Shown: positions 10,458 through 21,900, counted from the stretch's first letter. The stretch is 58,984 bases of DNA from Oopsacas minuta (GCA_024704765.1 JAKMXF010000038.1:1-58984), one strand, 5' to 3'. Program-made: numbers and translations. Notes: generated by a model from the letters alone, not told the origin.

Positions 10458-11366
10458 ATGGCTACTGCAGACATTAACAGTCAGACTAATATATCTCCCA
10501 CCCACACCTTCCCTCCTCAAGTGAATCCTGTTGTACCTGACTACAAGGCTAAACAGCAGCCTACTGCTTACTACTGTAACCATTCAGACAAGAAAGCTCC
10601 AGGAGAACTGAACTGTCCCAGAGGTATAGCAGTTCTTAACCAAACTGGGGACATATACATAGCGGATTATTGCAACGATCGTGTACAAGTATTTAGCAGT
10701 AACGGAGACTATCTCTTCATGTTCAGTGAGAAGATGGCCAATCCAGTAGGTATCTGTATATCTCAGAATAAAGTGTTTGTTACACAATGTGATAGTCATT
10801 GTATTAATAAGTACGAGCTAGAAGGGAAACTAATCAAGAGTGTTGGTAGTAGAGGGGATGGAGAAGCTCAGTTCAACGGTCCACACGGACTAGATGTCTC
10901 TGATAGAAATAGCAATGTGTACGTATGTGATTTCACTAATAAAAGAGTTCAAATCTTAACTCAAGAACTCAAGTTCCATTCCATGTTAGGAATAGATGTG
11001 ATAAAGTATCCATGTGACGTTAAGGTTACAAGAGACAGAGTGTTGGTGCTAGATCAGAGTGATCTGTGTATGTTTGTGTTCAATTCAGATCACGTTCTGA
11101 TCAACAGACTGATAACTAGAGGTGATGGCAAACAAACAAACTATCCATGCTGTTTCGACATAGACAGAGACTATAACATCATTATGAGTGACTACAGTAA
11201 TAACTGTGTGTACATATTCAATCAGGAGGGAGAACAGATACACAAGTTTGGGAAGGAAGGCCAGGGTATCGGGGAGTTCATTAATCCCTGGGGAATAGCA
11301 CTAGACAGCACAGGACACATTATAGTGCTGAGTGAGAAGGATACTAATTGTCTACAATTTTTCTGA
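10458..11366 (+). CDS. NHL-repeat protein, copy C, lacking the coiled coil
   Basis: Encodes 302 residues. The start MATAD is the family start (compare MASTDVKLNF and MATAEVKLNF in other copies), but the next residues are INSQTNISP, which in full-length copies lie ~125 residues downstream. An in-frame internal deletion has removed the whole N-terminal coiled coil and left the linker and six NHL blades. Blade signatures are IYIADYCNDRVQVF, FNGPHGLDV and NVYVCDFTNKRVQIL. If oligomerisation normally uses the coiled coil, this product would be a soluble monomeric propeller (inference). The frame is otherwise intact, which suggests it is still functional. Confidence 0.88.
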   Translation: MATADINSQTNISPTHTFPPQVNPVVPDYKAKQQPTAYYCNHSDKKAPGELNCPRGIAVLNQTGDIYIADYCNDRVQVFSSNGDYLFMFSEKMANPVGICISQNKVFVTQCDSHCINKYELEGKLIKSVGSRGDGEAQFNGPHGLDVSDRNSNVYVCDFTNKRVQILTQELKFHSMLGIDVIKYPCDVKVTRDRVLVLDQSDLCMFVFNSDHVLINRLITRGDGKQTNYPCCFDIDRDYNIIMSDYSNNCVYIFNQEGEQIHKFGKEGQGIGEFINPWGIALDSTGHIIVLSEKDTNCLQFF

Positions 11367-11788
11367 TAGACCTGCACTTTCTTTAGTTTATTCTATTTAT
11401 AGAAAATTTCAGAATCTCTAAAGCTAGTTTTCTATTAAATTTTGTTATTTTTGTTGTTTTTATGCTTTTAGATTTATTTACTTTTATAACTCTAAATGTA
11501 TAATATTTTCATATCCTTTAGTACCCAGAATGATTTAATTGTTATTTCCAGTAATTCTAAACATTTCCCTTAAAGTGTTGTAAGTTTCATCAAAACTGTA
11601 TTTTCTTTTGCAATACAAATTTGATGTAACCAAATTCGAATTTCCTGGAATGTCTATTTCCCGATTTATTATAAACAGTGAAATATTCTTAATTACAGAT
11701 ACACTCATTCAAATTATACGTATATACACACATATATGAATATCACTATTTGTGTTTGATCCAGTACATGAACCAATAATGAGATATT
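11367..11788. other. Convergent intergenic spacer
   Basis: Very AT-rich spacer between the NHL copy C stop and the ATG8 stop on the other strand. No feature recognised. Confidence 0.45.
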
Positions 11789-12142
11789 CTAATTTCCAAA
11801 GGTACTCTCCCCTCCATACGCTATATACAGGAATCCATCTTCATCCTTATTTTCCTCATACAGACTGCTAATAGGTGTACTTGTTGTTGGCATTGATTTG
11901 TTCACGAATAAGAACATTGCTTTCTCGGGAGGTAGCTGAATACGTCTACGTATTATATACATGAATTGAGCTACACTTAAGTCAGATGGGACTAAGTATT
12001 TCTTTTTGTCGATATCTGCTATGGAAGATTTAGGAACTTTCTCAACTATAACTGGTATTCTGTCTTGATATTTCAATAGAATCTTTGCGGACTCTTTACA
12101 GCGAGCTTCGAAAGAGCAAGTTTCCTTGAATTCCCACCGCAT
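11789..12142 (-). CDS. GABARAPL2: ATG8 family, GABARAP/GATE-16-like ubiquitin-like protein
   Basis: 117 residues, one exon, the usual length for the family. Motifs: MRWEFKE start, [59 protein letters not shown]. It ends ...TFGN: Gly116 is followed by a single residue that ATG4 would remove before lipidation to phosphatidylethanolamine. It acts on autophagosome and Golgi membranes and binds LIR-motif cargo receptors. [15 protein letters not shown] and TFG place it nearer GABARAPL2/GATE-16 than LC3, so the exact symbol is provisional. Confidence 0.93.
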   Translation of the reverse strand: MRWEFKETCSFEARCKESAKILLKYQDRIPVIVEKVPKSSIADIDKKKYLVPSDLSVAQFMYIIRRRIQLPPEKAMFLFVNKSMPTTSTPISSLYEENKDEDGFLYIAYGGESTFGN

Positions 12143-12554
12143 AGCTACTGGTATAAAATGAGATTTTAAGAGACACTTATATTCAATGATTTATATACTC
12201 CATATGAACTCGAAATCTTATTGTAACAGCTGTAACTGTATGTCATGAAGTGCTACCAGTCTTTTGTTCTAAACACAGGCTTCTCTGGTTGAATATTTAG
12301 CGTAGCAATTACATTGTAAGAGATGGAATCACTGATCATCAGTACATCTACAATTGTTTAACTTCTCTTAACAATAGACGGATAATGTGATACTGCTATT
12401 ATTATAGCTAGCTTCATATCCTCTTGAGTCATTATTATGTGATCTTTAATATTATTTTCTATACATTTCATTTACTGATATAGTTTCTAAAGCACGAGTT
12501 GTTTGTGTTGAATTAAAGTAACACGAGTTAATTAATGTGATCACCCCTCAAGGA
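12143..12554. other. Spacer between ATG8 and the ALG3 remnant
   Basis: I looked here for the missing C-terminal part of ALG3 on the minus strand and saw none of its conserved segments. No other feature. Confidence 0.45.
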
Positions 12555-13309
12555 TTAGTCTCTATTGTCGCAAATTTCGGATCGTGACCCACCCTTTTGA
12601 TTTTGTTTCCTATAACTTGCCAATAGTACCAATAATCCAGGCGCGAAAAGTAACACATTCATCTTAACAGACACACCTAAACTATATACTACACATCCTA
12701 ACAACCATCTGTTAGATAGGAATGCATAAACAGCTGAGTAAAGAAATAGCATTGCAATCGTATCATTAAATAACCTTAGAATGTAAATTGAATGAATTCG
12801 ATAAGCAGTACAACTTAGTAGCAAATACATGTACGGGGGAAGATCAGTGCTTTTCAAGTAAATGCGAAATATAACAGCAAATTCACGAGGTATATTCCTG
12901 CGAAGATACACTGTGCTAGAGGTATAATACGTCCGCAATCTGTGATACTATAAAGCACAGAAAATATATAAACAAATCCAGCTGGGTAGACTAAAGGACC
13001 TGTCGAACCGTTTAATTTAGCATAATCCAATGTACCATTGATAAAACCTTCTACTTCATGTATATAATAAGCTTCCTAATCAATTTCTGTATACTTCACA
13101 TGATTTATCACTAATACATTTAGTATTAGCTCGATTGGTAGTAGGATAGCACAGGTCAGCCATGAGAAAGAGGGAGAATATATGAGATCTTGGAGAAGAA
13201 AATTCTCATTGATTCCTATGTAGTTTTTGATGGAAGAGATTATGTTGAGTGCTTTTGGAGATTTAGTGTTGGTTGTATACTTGGTTCTGTGGGTATTTCG
13301 TTTATGCAT
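12555..13309 (-). pseudogene. ALG3: ALG3 (dolichyl-P-Man mannosyltransferase), broken and truncated
   Basis: Minus strand from ATG 13309-13307. ALG3 adds the first ER-lumenal mannose to Man5GlcNAc2-PP-dolichol in N-glycan assembly. Conserved stretches are present in order: [32 protein letters not shown], then YRIHSIYILRLFNDTIAM and SVKMNVLLFAPGLL. The Trp codon expected after TEID is TAG (13078-13076). A one-base frameshift near 12853-12872 puts the RLFND/KMN half in another frame, and the C-terminal half of the ~440-residue family protein is absent. I found no intron solution, since splicing out the TAG would remove the conserved TEID. A decayed copy is likeliest; sequencing error cannot be excluded. 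Confidence 0.8.
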
Positions 13310-13690
13310 TGAGAATTAAAATCTACAAATATGTGAAAAAATAATTTATAAAAAGTTATTCTTAACTACAGTTAGGCCAAATGCGTCACCTCTATACGCT
13401 TAGTATGTACTTGGCCATGGATGGTGGATATAGTAGATTCCTACTGTAAACCTCGAGCAAGCAGGTTAGATGGGAAAATGTAATCACTTCGCGATGAACT
13501 CGGGGCATTGGCCTCGAGGTATCCATTATTCTCAAAATTGGCGGGCCCTTTGAGTATTATAATACATATATATATATATACATAAAGAACAATGTAATTC
13601 ACAAATATACGTATATGGCATATATATCAAATTATTCAGTAAGATCAACCCCAATCGAAGCCGTTAAGAGCAAGTACCTGGGTAAATTTT

Positions 13691-13876
13691 GCAGTTTCCA
13701 GCAGTTACCAGCAATTTCGCACAGTTTCGCATAGTTTCCAGCAGTTTCGCACAGTTTCCCACAGTTTCGCACAGTTTCCCACAGTTTCCCACCGTTTCGC
13801 ATACTTTCCAGCACTTTCGCACAGTTTCTAGCACTTTCGCACACTTTCCAGCAGTTTCCAACGGTTTCTCTCAGTT
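13691..13876. repeat. 10-bp minisatellite (CAGTTTCGCA-type)
   Basis: About 18-19 units with variants CAGTTTCCCA, CAGTTTCCAG and CACTTTCGCA. It is open in two frames on the minus strand only because the unit lacks stop codons. Confidence 0.92.
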
Positions 13877-14363
13877 TTTTTTCCAGTATTACCACTTTTT
13901 ACCGAGAGCTCTATTGAGCAGAGCCTATCCTCTATTGTTAGCTTCCGATAAATAATGAATATTCGGTAATATTCGAATTAATTAACGGCAATTATCGCCC
14001 AAATATTCGACAGAAATTTGCATTAAAATTTCAATAGAAATTGCATTACAGTATTAATTCAACACAAATACTATAACGTTACTATAGTAACATATATAGT
14101 GCAGGTGTTGTAGATTGTCTTAAAGTATTATATTTTACATAGACAATTACTGCAGGTGTTGTGCTAGGTTGCAGGTGGCCAGGAAATTGTTTGCAGGTGT
14201 TTTGCAGGCATCTGAGAAATTAGTATAAATAGGAACGGATTTTTCATCAATTATTTGGTACCGGTTGCGAAGATTCTACTCGCGATTCTCCTCTACAAGA
14301 CTGAGTTGGTCTTTTATTTATGTCAACGTGATTGTTTGTTTGTTATTGATGTCTAACATGGTT

Positions 14364-14489
14364 TTATTAATAGTAACACCTTGTCATGTCTTACTTATTG
14401 TCCCGATTCATATATTATTAATAGTAACACCTTGTTATGTCTTACTTGTTGTCCCGATTCATATTATTTATTCTAACACCTTGTCATTG
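14364..14489. repeat. ~52-bp tandem repeat, 2.5 copies
   Basis: Unit TTATTAATAGTAACACCTTG ... TTGTCCCGATTCATA begins at 14364 and again at ~14416; a shorter third copy starts near 14465. Confidence 0.85.
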
Positions 14490-14711
14490 GTATTATTCAT
14501 ATGGAATGAATACAATTTTCTCTTTGGGAATTGTTTTAACTTCTATCATATCATTTATTCTTTTGCGTTCATACAATTAATTCTGAACTTTATCGTGCTC
14601 CTTGACCAGTAGATAAATTCAACTTTGGTCTTGGACTATACAAAAGTAGTCCAGTTCGGATTTAAGTCCTTTCGAACTTGGCTCTATGCCTGCAGAGTTG
14701 GGATATTATAA

Positions 14712-15152
14712 ATGTTTCGATTCTCTTTTAAGCTAGGTAGAAAACTAATGTCTAAAGAGCAGGGGAAAGAGAAACTAGGAGAGGTATGTCATCATCTGGA
14801 GCAAATGATCGTGGACACTAGGACTGTAGGAATAATGGTTGATGATTTCCAGAGTGGCAATCAAGCTAGACTGAATCAAAATCTGAATAAAATAATAGAC
14901 AACCTCCGTATGTTAGACAACCTGAAGGGACATTTGTATGATATTATGATACCTAAAGATGTATTGAATTATGTGGATGAAGGAAAAAGCCCTGAACTGT
15001 ATAACAAGGATTGTTTGGAGAAATCTTTAGCAAAGCAAGAGGTTGTACAGGCGAAAGTCAATATTTACAAGAAATTACACGATCAGTTGTTGAAAGATCT
15101 CAAGGAATATTATCCTGAAATGGTGCATGCTTATAAGAAGTCTAGAAAATGA
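14712..15152 (+). CDS. MED10: Mediator complex subunit 10
   Basis: 146 residues from ATG 14712, or 134 from the in-frame ATG at 14748 (MSKEQGKEKL), which matches the usual family start and length better. Family segments are LGEVCHHLEQMI, VGIMVDDFQSGNQARLNQNLN, HDIMIP-like YDIMIPKDVLNYVDEGKSPE, LYNKDCLEKSLAKQE. MED10 sits in the Mediator middle module and bridges activators to RNA polymerase II. Single exon. Confidence 0.88.
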   Translation: MFRFSFKLGRKLMSKEQGKEKLGEVCHHLEQMIVDTRTVGIMVDDFQSGNQARLNQNLNKIIDNLRMLDNLKGHLYDIMIPKDVLNYVDEGKSPELYNKDCLEKSLAKQEVVQAKVNIYKKLHDQLLKDLKEYYPEMVHAYKKSRK

Positions 15153-15758
15153 ATTATTTGATTCTACGTATTTCTGGGTAATTTGCTAATAATCATTATT
15201 ATGAATTTCATTTTGATAGTTATTCCTAGAGGTTGTAGCCCATATAGCCGAGCCAGCACGAGGCCCTTCTAGTTGGGGCCTGGCTTGGCTTCTGGCCTAA
15301 CCTTAGGCATACGCCCCAAGTGACCAGCACTTGTAGCAATACCTTGTATTACGAATTTTAAAATTCGAAAATATTATATGTTAGGGTCATATTATTCATA
15401 GAACCTATTATCCTTTATATAAACTGTATAAACGGCTTGATGATCAGCATGTGGAGAGTAATTGGTTGGGGCTTATATTTCAGGGATCAGAAGTCTTGGG
15501 CCGCGTCCTGCCAGAGCGGGTTACGATTTATTACATTCTAAATCAATTGAAACTGGGATCGCATTCAATAGATAATTCTATCATTCATTTTATTGGAATA
15601 CTGTACGAGAAATGCACCACCACCAAGTGGGAATATATTGAACAAGCTATAGCACAGTTTGGAATGTATCATATTACAGTATAATAGTTGTAGCTCGTAT
15701 AACAATTCTGTTCATATAAATACTTTTGTATAGTTGTAGCAAATATTATCCTACACAA
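15153..15758. other. Intergenic spacer, includes leader motif of the next gene
   Basis: 15230-15330 is locally GC-richer with self-complementary GAGCC/GGCTTGG words; I could not fold it into a tRNA. A 77-codon open frame ending at 15684 lacks an ATG and family resemblance, so it is not called. 15734-15758 carries the TTGTAGCAAATATTAT leader also seen before copies C and E. Confidence 0.45.
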
Positions 15759-17027
15759 ATGGCTAGTACAGATGTTAAGCTGAATTTCCCAACTCAGATA
15801 AAAGAGAGTAGAAAGAAGATTCAAGACTGCTTCAAGAGGTCGCATGAAGCTCTACAACTCAGAGAGAGTATCCTCCTCTCTCGTATTGATCAAATAGAGA
15901 AAGATTATAATAGCAAAACTCAAGAAATGAATTCATTGGTCGAAGCTTTGAACAAAGAAATGACTCAAGCTACAGAGACTCTCTCCGCTAATAAACTTTC
16001 TGAAACTCACAAACAAATTTGTTCAATTATCGAAAGCAAGATAACAGAACTAACAGCTGAGACAGACAGTAGTATTGCATTTGAATGGAACAATCAATTC
16101 GAGACTGACATAGAACAGCTAGGGAGTATTAGGCTTAACAGTCAGACTAACATATCTCCCACCAGCACCTTCCCTCCTCAAGTGAAGCCTGTTGTACCTG
16201 ACTACAAGGCTAAACAGCTGCCTACTGCTTACTACTGTAAGAGATCAGACAAGATAGCTCCAGGAGAACTGAACTATCCCACAGGTATAGCAATACATTA
16301 CCAAACTGGAAACATTTACATAGCAGATATGAACAACAATCGTGTACAAGTATATACCAGTAACGGAGACTATCTCTTCATGTTCAGTGGGAAGATGAAC
16401 AAACCTATAGGTATCTGTATATCTCAGAATAAAGTGTTTGTTACACAATGGCAAGGTCATTGTATTAATATGTACGAGCTAAAAGGGAAACTAATCAAGA
16501 GTGTTGGCAGTTATAGGAAGGGAGAAGCTCAGTCCTCCTTTCCAAACGCACTAGATGTCTCCGATAGAAATAGCAATGTGTACGTATGTGATTGCTCTAA
16601 TAACCAAGTTCAAATCTTAACTCAAGAACTCAAGTTCCATTCTATGCTAGGAATAGACTTGTTTAAGTATCCACGTGACGTTAAGGTTACAAGAGACAGA
16701 GTATTGGTGCTAGATGATAGTGATCCGTGTATGTTTGTGTTCAATTCAGATCACGTTCTAACCAACAGACTGATAACTAGAGGTGTTGGCAAACAAACAA
16801 ATTTTCCATACTGTTTCGACATAGACAGAGACTATAACATCATTATGAGTGACTACTATAATCACTGTGTATACATATTCAATCAGGAAGGGGAACAGAT
16901 ACACAAGTTTGGGAAGGAAGGTCAGGGTATCGGGGAGTTCTATTATCCCTGGGGAATAGCATTAGACAACACAGGACACATTATAGTTGTGTGTCAGAAG
17001 AATACTAATTGTCTACAATTCTTTTGA
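15759..17027 (+). CDS. Coiled-coil/NHL-repeat protein, copy D
   Basis: 422 residues, one exon. Starts at ATG 15759 (MASTDVKLNF); the extension upstream has no ATG. The coiled coil (residues 1-130) is of the 'RSHEALQLRES' type shared with copies E and F and differs from the A/B type. The linker is TFPPQVKPVVPDYKAKQ. Six NHL blades carry loop variants IYIADMNNNRVQVY, QSSFPNALDV, NVYVCDCSNNQVQ and EFYYPWG. Blade 3 has Ala where the other copies have Gly. It stands between MED10 and CFAP161 on the same strand and is not nested. Confidence 0.9.
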   Translation: MASTDVKLNFPTQIKESRKKIQDCFKRSHEALQLRESILLSRIDQIEKDYNSKTQEMNSLVEALNKEMTQATETLSANKLSETHKQICSIIESKITELTAETDSSIAFEWNNQFETDIEQLGSIRLNSQTNISPTSTFPPQVKPVVPDYKAKQLPTAYYCKRSDKIAPGELNYPTGIAIHYQTGNIYIADMNNNRVQVYTSNGDYLFMFSGKMNKPIGICISQNKVFVTQWQGHCINMYELKGKLIKSVGSYRKGEAQSSFPNALDVSDRNSNVYVCDCSNNQVQILTQELKFHSMLGIDLFKYPRDVKVTRDRVLVLDDSDPCMFVFNSDHVLTNRLITRGVGKQTNFPYCFDIDRDYNIIMSDYYNHCVYIFNQEGEQIHKFGKEGQGIGEFYYPWGIALDNTGHIIVVCQKNTNCLQFF

Positions 17028-17484
17028 TAAATTCTGTATTTTCTTGTACTTATTTATTATAGATTGCTCTAATGCTAATTGCCTTGGTTCAAGGTTGGGT
17101 TGGTTAACCGAATTTCCATTTATGCCTCCCTTGCCTGATACCTGACCTTGAGTACTTGCTTTTGGCTCTATCCCTTCACGGTGTCTCACAATTTCATCAA
17201 ATACTTGTAAATTTTGGTCAAAAATCTGTGATTAGTCACAGTTAGTTCTCATAAAATTATTCTAATGCACTTTACTGATTTACAATACTTAAGGATTGAC
17301 GTATATATGCGTATACGTATGTGTCGAATGATAATTGAGTAGGAGAAGTAAATTTAATTTCGGATTAGTGGTAATATGCATGGATCTGGCTTAATTCAGA
17401 ATGATTCAAATGATTACTAGAGGCATCATATTATACGAATATTCATTCTTTATTCTATTTCATTAACTTGCTACCTGTCTAGAA
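17028..17484. other. Intergenic spacer
   Basis: AT-rich, no gene or clear repeat; precedes CFAP161. Confidence 0.4.
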
Positions 17485-18324
17485 ATGTCATACAATCATC
17501 TCGAGCCTGGTAAGACAACATACATACCATCTGTACGAATTGGTAACTGGAGAGAAGATTTAGCTCTTGAAGAAGAAATGTTCAGAGAATTCCTTTCTAA
17601 AAAAGAGGCTGGCGAGTTGTTAATACAAAAATCAAGCGCTCTCTTACAACAAGTTACAACACCTGTAGACATTTCATCTGATAAAGAAACTATCTCTTTT
17701 GGAGATAAAATAATTATATTTCACGCACAAACACAACATACTTTATCCGCTCATATTCCAGTGGGAGTATTGCATTTGTCTGATGCGATAAAATCTCCTT
17801 GTTCTGTGACAGGTTCTACGAGCTTACTGCCGACTGTACGTAATACGTTTACTATACACAGTGTTTCACCTGAAGTTAGTGACGGTGATCCGGTTCGCTT
17901 CAACCAACCTTTTTATCTGAAAACACAGGAAGGCCCTGGTGGAGATCTCTATCTACACAGTGATACAGCTAGTTTCTCAAAAGACGCGAAAAAAAGCCGA
18001 CAGCAAGAAGTTCTACTGGTATCACCTGCTTCATATTTCTGCGCATGGAAGATACTTTGTGTTAGAGAAAGAGATCGATTAGAAACAGAGGGAGAAACTG
18101 TACCAGCAAATTCGATAATACTTCTTAACCATTGTAGAACTAACCAAAATCTCTCCTGCCTCTCACAATTCTCATACAAAACTAATTTTGGTCTAGAGCA
18201 TGAGATCACTGCACATACACACTACACACAGTATAAGACTATTGGTACTCAGAATCATTGGGTTTTGATGAATAAATCTCCCTCGAAAGTAATGGAAGAA
18301 TCGAAAAAGTCTCCTGAACAGTAA
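17485..18324 (+). CDS. CFAP161: Cilia- and flagella-associated protein 161
   Basis: 279 residues in one exon from ATG 17485. Family segments in order: SVRIGNWREDLALEEE with FLSKKEAGELLIQKS, FGDKIIIFH, RNTFTIHSV, GPGGDLYLHSD, SRQQEVLLV, VPANSIILLNHCRTNQNL, EITAHTHY, NHWVLM. CFAP161 (C15orf26) is a microtubule inner protein of motile cilia, so the organism builds motile cilia or flagella. Length is close to the ~300 residues of vertebrate orthologues. Confidence 0.9.
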   Translation: MSYNHLEPGKTTYIPSVRIGNWREDLALEEEMFREFLSKKEAGELLIQKSSALLQQVTTPVDISSDKETISFGDKIIIFHAQTQHTLSAHIPVGVLHLSDAIKSPCSVTGSTSLLPTVRNTFTIHSVSPEVSDGDPVRFNQPFYLKTQEGPGGDLYLHSDTASFSKDAKKSRQQEVLLVSPASYFCAWKILCVRERDRLETEGETVPANSIILLNHCRTNQNLSCLSQFSYKTNFGLEHEITAHTHYTQYKTIGTQNHWVLMNKSPSKVMEESKKSPEQ

Positions 18325-18959
18325 TGTAAGGAATTTCACATATTTTATTCGCCTTAGTTTATTCTATATTTATTTCATTCAAAACTTACTTCTATCACTT
18401 TACCACATAAATATATTCCAATTAGCATTTCTTACTTGTTTATAAAGGAGGGTGAAATCGTCCCGAGGTACACCTAAACTGCCCGTGTATACCAAAAACC
18501 AAGCCTGGAATAGCTATACAACACCTTACTAATATTAGGCTACTGCTTATAGTTAAAGTTTCTGCTCCATCGTCTGCATCAAGTTTACCTTCTGCAGGAA
18601 GTATGATCATATGTTATCAATATCTCATTTTGTCAGTGAAATTCAACTACACAATATATTTAGTAACTAACGGGTGAATAGTAGTGATTTTATCTTCACA
18701 GACCTCCTTTAACACGCGTAATTAAAATATTTCGAAGTAGAGTCATTGAATTGGCCACATTGTATAATGATAAAGTCTCAAATAATGAGATAATGATAAT
18801 GATATACACATGCTTAGATGGACATCATATGGAACTGAAACATGTTTCTCATTTACAGGGGACTTAGATTAATTCATGGGAAAGCTTTTCTGCTATATAC
18901 TCACGTACGCATTTATTGTATTTTTATTGCATAGTTTATCCCTTTAGCTAATCAAGACA
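18325..18959. other. Intergenic spacer upstream of SMC2
   Basis: No reading frame or repeat recognised; AT-rich. Confidence 0.4.
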
Positions 18960-21900
18960 ATGTACATCAAAGATATTATTATTGACGGATTCAAGTCATA
19001 TGCTAAAAGAACACAAATAGGAGAATTCGACCCTCAGTTTACTGCTATCACAGGTCTCAATGGTAGCGGAAAATCTAACATACTAGATGCGATATGTTTC
19101 GTGCTTGGAATATCTAACTTAAGTCAAGTACGTGCAAGCAGCTTACAGGATTTGGTTTATAAAAGCGGGCAAACAGGAGTGACGAAAGCAACTGTAACAA
19201 TAACATTTGATAATACTGATAAAGCACAGAGTCCTATGGGTTATCATTGGAAAGATAGCATAACTATTACCAGACAGGTTGTCATTGGAGGGAAAAACAA
19301 ATATCTTATAGACGGCGTGATGGCAACCCCTGGGCGTATTCATGACCTATTCACATCAGTACAACTCAATATTCAAAATCCGCATTTTCTTATTATGCAA
19401 GGTCGTATTACAAAAGTTCTCAATATGAAACCGCCAGAGATATTATCTCTATTGGAAGAAGCAGCCGGTACGAGAATGTGGGAGAATAAGAAATTAACTG
19501 CTCAGCGAACTATTGATAAGAAGAACCAGAAATTGGCGGAGATTGAAGATGTCCTTGCTAGTGAAATCAATCCTACTCTCACTCGATTGCATTCAGAGAG
19601 AGCTGCGTACCTCGCTTATCAACGCTGTATTTCAGAATTAGAACAGCTGACTCGACTACAACTAGCTAAGGATTTTCTTAAAGCTGAATCTGTTCTAGAA
19701 AATTCTAATTCTGCTATTGCTGATTGCGCGAGTGAGAAAGAGAATATTCATTCTGCTATAGCCGAGACACATCAAAGAATAATTGGTATTCAAGGTAAAA
19801 TGGTGGAAGCTAGAGAAAATATGGGCTACGAAACTCAAAACGAATTGAAAGAATTACAAGAATTACTTGATGCTGAAGGTAAAATACACGCGAAACAAGA
19901 ATCACTTTTACAGAATATTCAGTATCAAATCGACCAGGAAAAGAAAAAAATACAAAGGTTAATAAAATCTTCAAAAGATGACAAACAGGTGCTAGCATCA
20001 CGACAGGGAGAAGTTGATAGCTTCGAACAGATGTTTAATAATCTCAAAGAAGCTGTCCAGACCGCGCATAACAATTTGAAGAAAGCACAAGCACAATACC
20101 AAGCTGTATCAACTGGTAACTTTTCTGCTGTCCAAGAAGATGGTGAAGTATCACAAACATTACAGCAACAGTTAATGTCATGCATTACAGCTATTTCACA
20201 GGCGAAAACTGATCTCAAGCAAGGTGAAATACGTTTCAAACAAGCAAGGCTAGAAATGAAACAAGCAGAGCAGCAGTGTAAAGATGGCCAAACTGAATAC
20301 GCACAGGAAAAATCACAATTTGAAAAATCTGAGGAAGATACTAAATCACTTGAAGCGAAAATACAACAAACCCAATTCGCAGTTGACCAGTACCAATCTC
20401 TTAAACAAGAACGTGCTAATATTAGCAGTACTATAGCACAGGTTAAAGGGGAAATGAATAAATTACGAATGGATAATACATTTCTGAACAGGCTACATTT
20501 CAATTATAAACGCGGACCAGTGCTAAACGACACAACAGTGAAAGGGGTCCTTGCAAGAAAATTGGTTGTCAAGGACCCTAGTTATTACGCCGCATTGGAA
20601 TGTGCCGGGGGAGGAAAACTTTACAATATTATCGTAGACACAGAAGAAACTGGTAAGAAATTGTTGAAGAGTGAATTAGAAAACCGAGTGACTCTAATCC
20701 CATTGAATAAGATACAATCTAGAGAAATTCCTAAGGATATAATGCGACGTATTATAACTGCTACAAATAACGAAGCTGCTCTTGCCTTATCTTTTATACA
20801 ATACCCGAAAGAGTTACAATCTGCTATGACGTATGCATTCGGTAATGTAGTTATTTGTAAGGACAATAAACAGGCGAAAGATGTTTGTCATACTTTTGAA
20901 GTTACGACTGTTACTTTGGATGGGAACAAGTTTGAACCATCTGGTATTGTCACTGGAGGTTCCCCTGATAGTAAACATATTTTCTTAAAACTTTCTAAAC
21001 TCGATAAAGCGTCTGGTGAGATTGAAAAGTTGGAAGAGAAATTGAAAATGTTGGAAAATAGTATCAGTCAAATGGAGCGAAATAAAGTTGAATTTGACAA
21101 GTTGAGCAGAGAACTTGAATTACAACAACAGAAATCCAACCATTTGAAAACTAGATTACTTCAAAGTTATGTAGGACAGAAAGTACAGGAATTTGAAAAA
21201 CTGAAAGGTGAAGTGACAACTGAGCAAGAAAAGATTTCTGAGTCAAAAAAGGTTTTAGAATCGAAACTAGTTTTAAAATCAGATTTAGAAATGAAGATAT
21301 CAAACATAGATCAATATCGTGAACAGGAATTAGAACGAGCGCAACGGGAATTGCACGTGTGTAAAGAGGCAGTGCAGACAACAGAAAAAGCATTGAGCGA
21401 AAAAGAAGGCTCTCTACAGCATGTATTAGCTGAAGCTGAAGGCTTGAGGAATAGCATTCAGGAATATGAAACTGAATTGGAGGAAAGGAATGCTTCTCTT
21501 GAAGAAAAGATTTGTACACAGACAACAGAACATGAAATTGAACAGAATATTTCTAATAAGGTTAATGTATTAAAAGAGCAAGTTGAAGTGAAAAAGAATG
21601 AATTGAAACTATCTTGTAAGGAATTGAGAATGATGGAAGATCAAATTCAACTCTTAGAAGAAAAGAAACAGAGATTGATTTTAGAAGAAAAAGCAGCTGA
21701 ACACAAGCTAGCAAAATTAAAGAAAGATCTCAAAGACGCTAATACACTCGTGGAACAAATGTTACAGAAATATAATTGGATTGCTACTGAAAAACAGTAC
21801 TTTGGAGTGCCGAATTCCGCGTTTGATTTCAATATTATGGAAGATGGCACACTCAGAACGAAGATTAGCTCACTTACGAAAGAAAAAGAGAAATTAACTA

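Larger units (their letters stand above)
13310..14711. other. Repeat-rich intergenic region, no gene
   Basis: Contains a (TA)n run near 13565-13580, a 10-bp minisatellite (13691-13876), several GCAGGTGTT words (14100-14205), and a ~52-bp tandem repeat (14364-14489). TATAAATAGG at ~14223 could be a TATA box, but no gene follows until MED10. Confidence 0.5.

Noticed and set aside
12555-13309. ALG3 rescued by introns
   Set aside because: The only GT-AG pair spanning the TAG would remove the conserved YTEID motif, and no pair bridges the frameshift without creating another stop.
13691-13876. Possible CRISPR array
   Set aside because: Units are 10 bp with no unique spacers and the host is an animal genome; simple minisatellite.
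13632-13955. Three overlapping open frames with periodic peptides
   Set aside because: All are translations of the 10-bp minisatellite, which happens to lack stop codons in several frames.
14265-14612. 115-codon hydrophobic open frame
   Set aside because: It has no ATG at its start, and its membrane-like residues come from the 52-bp tandem repeat; no family resemblance.
15230-15330. Possible tRNA or SINE head
   Set aside because: GC-rich with some pairing words, but no cloverleaf or A/B box spacing could be made out.
15451-15684. 77-codon open frame before NHL copy D
   Set aside because: No ATG start, no recognisable domain, no splice partner seen.
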